Below, one piece after another: positions 63,274 through 64,000 of a stretch of DNA of 64,000 nt. Every line of letters begins with the position of its first letter. Within the stretch, counting starts at the first letter, position 1. Below the pieces are notes generated by a model. That model ran no database searches. It had not been told where the DNA came from and saw only the letters and a program-made list of their open reading frames with translations. A program made the translations under genes and the position numbers. This stretch comes from Citricoccus muralis (GTDB lineage: Bacteria > Actinomycetota > Actinomycetes > Actinomycetales > Micrococcaceae): positions 806,001 through 870,000 of the forward strand of contig NZ_CP121252.1 of assembly GCF_029637705.1 (NCBI RefSeq), in the 5' to 3' direction.

Positions 63274-64000
63274 TTAGCGCTCGGCAACTGCCGGTTCAGC
63301 CGTGCGGCTGGGTGTGCGTTCGGATTTCGGCATGGTTGTGGCACCTTGTGTGTTGCGCAGCAGTCGCATCGCATTGAGAATCACCACAAGTACTGACCCT
63401 TCGTGTACGAGCATCCCGATTGCCATGGTTACGCCTCCGGCGAAAACGCCGACCAGGAGGAGGACCACGGTGGTCAGTGCGATGATGATGTTCTGTCGCA
63501 TCACACTCACCGTGCGTTTAGCGAGTCGGATCGCCTCGGGCAGTTTCAGGAGGTTGTCTCCCATCAGGGCGATGTCTGCGGTTTCGACCGCGACGGCAGA
63601 CCCGGCAGCCCCCATTGCTACCCCGATGTCTGCTGTTGCCAGCGCAGGAGCATCATTCACTCCGTCACCGACCATCGCGACGGTGTGGCCCTCGCGTTGC
63701 ATCTGGGCGACGGCGTCCAGTTTATCCTCGGGTAGCAGCGACGCATGAATCTCATCAATCCCAACGGCCCGCCCAATGGCCTCTGCCACAAGCCGAGTGT
63801 CGCCGGTGAGCATCACGACCTTCTTTACCCCGGCCGCGTGCAAGCGTCGGATCATTTCGGGCGCATCCTCCCGGACGGTATCGGCAACACCGATCACACC
63901 GATCACTGCGTCGCCCACGGCGACGATCATCGGGGTCTTGCCGGCAGCGGCCAACTCATCAGCGACCACCGCTGAACCCGCGTCGTCCGTGATGCCGTAT
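63274..64000 (-). CDS. Heavy-metal P-type ATPase, C-terminal part (runs off the window)
   Basis: The frame is open at the window edge (YGITDDAGSAV upstream of the first in-window codons). The visible 240 residues hold the haloacid-dehalogenase part of the P domain (VVMLTGDTRLVAEAIGRAVG, VAMVGDGVNDAPALATADIGVAMG) and the last membrane pair (IIIALTTVVLLLVGVFAGG). A C-terminal tail ends in PKSERTPSRTAEPAVAER. It belongs to the P1B transition-metal ATPase group. The metal motif lies outside the window. It is the upstream gene of the same minus-strand cluster. Confidence 0.88.
   Translation of the reverse strand, partial: YGITDDAGSAVVADELAAAGKTPMIVAVGDAVIGVIGVADTVREDAPEMIRRLHAAGVKKVVMLTGDTRLVAEAIGRAVGIDEIHASLLPEDKLDAVAQMQREGHTVAMVGDGVNDAPALATADIGVAMGAAGSAVAVETADIALMGDNLLKLPEAIRLAKRTVSVMRQNIIIALTTVVLLLVGVFAGGVTMAIGMLVHEGSVLVVILNAMRLLRNTQGATTMPKSERTPSRTAEPAVAER

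Overview
The window is high-GC DNA from an actinobacterium, most likely a member of the Micrococcales near Micrococcaceae. The evidence is a DtxR/IdeR with the complete actinobacterial metal-ligand set, a long-form ArgG, a CIRCE-controlled groEL, DUF3027 beside a cold-shock gene, DUF3263, an XPB-type helicase operon, TreY/TreZ and a Micrococcus-like NlpC/P60 secreted hydrolase. I do not assign a species.

Region 1 (1-1526) is chromosomal: the last codons of one gene, overlapped by a GlcD-type FAD oxidase. Region 2 (1527-17172) is a genomic island of about 15.6 kb in the 3' end of a tRNA-Pro(CGG) gene. A 25-bp perfect direct repeat of the tRNA 3' end marks both borders (1577-1601 and 17148-17172). 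Just inside the left border lie an excisionase-like gene and an integrase cut off after its N-terminal part. The cargo is a catabolic set: aldehyde dehydrogenase, IclR regulator, zinc alcohol dehydrogenase, two GntR/FCD regulators, a complete TRAP transporter (P-Q-M) and a quinone-dependent D-lactate dehydrogenase. This suggests import and oxidation of a small 2-hydroxy acid or diol to pyruvate. The right part is scarred by insertion sequences: an IS1380-type fragment, a truncated ISL3 left end, a GlxA-type AraC regulator with a monooxygenase-like gene, a tRNA-Thr-like 3' remnant, and an ISL3 element with a frameshifted transposase.

Region 3 (17173-30540) is core chromosome: argG, an alpha/beta hydrolase, a FAH-family hydrolase overlapping an NADP-binding reductase, a membrane protein, a GntR-MFS operon, treY-treZ (trehalose from maltodextrin), a DUF4032 kinase-like gene and a membrane-anchored DsbA-like thioredoxin. 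Region 4 (30598-36235) begins with tRNA-Thr(TGT), followed by a small accessory stretch (DUF6308 and an orphan AbiEi-like antitoxin). Then comes a glycerate module: CdaR regulator, glycerate kinase and GntP permease.

Region 5 (36342-58641) is again core: LLM monooxygenase, azlCD, tRNA-Val(CAC), ThrE-type exporter, uracil-DNA glycosylase, a DUF3263/LytR_C pair, groEL, a DUF4031-HD fusion, a lone WXG100 protein, a two-component system, the XPB helicase pair, the cold-shock/DUF3027 pair, serC, dtxR and an NlpC/P60 hydrolase behind a long leader. Region 6 (58764-64000) holds two cupin proteins, an HTH mini-gene that looks like a recombinase remnant, and a minus-strand cluster of a P-type ATPase, a Crp/Fnr regulator, a cupin and the C-terminal part of a second P-type ATPase that runs off the window. 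The last cluster looks like a second accessory metal/stress module.
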